22,180 bases of DNA from Candidatus Bathyarchaeota archaeon (GTDB lineage: Archaea > Thermoproteota > Bathyarchaeia > Bathyarchaeales > DTEX01), in assembly GCA_021158305.1 (NCBI GenBank), contig JAGGUU010000078.1, positions 1 to 22,180 on the forward strand. Direction: 5' to 3'. The translations under genes and the position numbers were made by a program. Shown piece by piece: positions 22,097-22,180 of the stretch; the stretch's first letter is position 1, and each line of letters opens with the position of its first letter. The notes below the pieces were generated by a model. That model was not told the DNA's origin. It ran no database searches and saw only the letters and a list, made by a program, of their open reading frames with translations.

Positions 22097-22178
22097 GTCA
22101 TCTCCTCAGATGTAATCTTCCACGCTTCCGATTAAATCCTCTAAAGCAGAGGAAAAACAAGTCTTCACCGCGAATCAT
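22097..22178 (-). repeat. Degraded copy of the 5' end of the AAA/DUF4143 ATPase gene
   Basis: Positions 22099-22121 are identical to 19017-19039 inside the ATPase gene (23 bases), and 22131-22142 match 19057-19068 (12 bases). A looser match runs on towards the ATPase start codon. In between, about six bases are missing, which shifts the frame. On the minus strand the match covers roughly codons 1-31, including KITSEEM. Similarity ends sharply near 22097. The right side is cut by the window edge, so a promoter copy may lie beyond. Confidence 0.75.
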
Positions 22179-22180
22179 CA

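Noticed and set aside
1..22180. CRISPR array, rRNA, replication origin or phage module
   Set aside because: No regularly spaced repeats, rRNA-like sequence, Orc1/Cdc6 gene with origin repeats, or structural phage genes are visible.

Overview
The window looks like chromosomal DNA of an anaerobic, probably thermophilic archaeon. Reasons: A/T-rich TATA-like boxes sit about 22-30 bases before many starts, several of which look leaderless. TTG starts are common. The protein families fit too: rubrerythrin, desulfoferrodoxin, FeoAB, CooT/CooC, VapBC, an AAA/DUF4143 ATPase and a B3/B4-domain protein. A tRNA-Val gene encodes its own CCA end. A Thermoproteota/Bathyarchaeia-like origin is plausible, but this is inference and cannot be fixed from 22 kb.

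Layout. 1-621: a minus-strand VapBC toxin-antitoxin pair, with the toxin cut by the window edge. 973-5630: plus-strand LacZ-type GH2 beta-galactosidase, B3/B4-domain protein and orotidine-5'-phosphate decarboxylase. 5740-7545: minus-strand iron/oxygen block with rubrerythrin, a ruined desulfoferrodoxin, a small encapsulin-cargo-like ferritin, an unrecognised 54-residue ORF and a frameshifted VIT1/CCC1-like transporter remnant. 7782-8372: the 3' half of a dead sugar-type ABC ATPase. 8486-9460: an AT-rich exonuclease/endonuclease/phosphatase gene. 9568-9978: a transposase remnant that keeps its N and C termini. 10055-12609: minus-strand feoA-feoB-cooT-cooC, with cooC cut short beside the transposase remnant. 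12902-13183: a fossil of a CoA-disulfide-reductase/NADH-oxidase-type flavoprotein. 13293-13682: a two-CBS protein. 13745-15616: an intact L-fucose-isomerase-like gene followed by a dead relative, divergent from an MFS transporter (15730-16929). 17430-19109: an AAA/DUF4143 ATPase behind a perfect palindrome. 19417-19494: tRNA-Val(GAC). 19623-22027: flavin reductase and DUF362 protein on the minus strand, divergent from an EamA exporter. A degraded copy of the 5' end of the ATPase gene lies at the right edge.

The main story is gene decay. At least seven broken genes lie among intact ones. Several of them (desulfoferrodoxin, the VIT1-like transporter, the NADH-oxidase-type flavoprotein, CooC) belong to oxygen/iron/nickel redox handling. 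Rubrerythrin, the small ferritin, FeoAB and CooT remain intact. I see no CRISPR array, rRNA or clear novel defence system. The most testable new points are the Feo-CooT-CooC linkage, the shell-less encapsulin-type ferritin, the palindromic operator of the ATPase gene and the partial duplicate of that gene.
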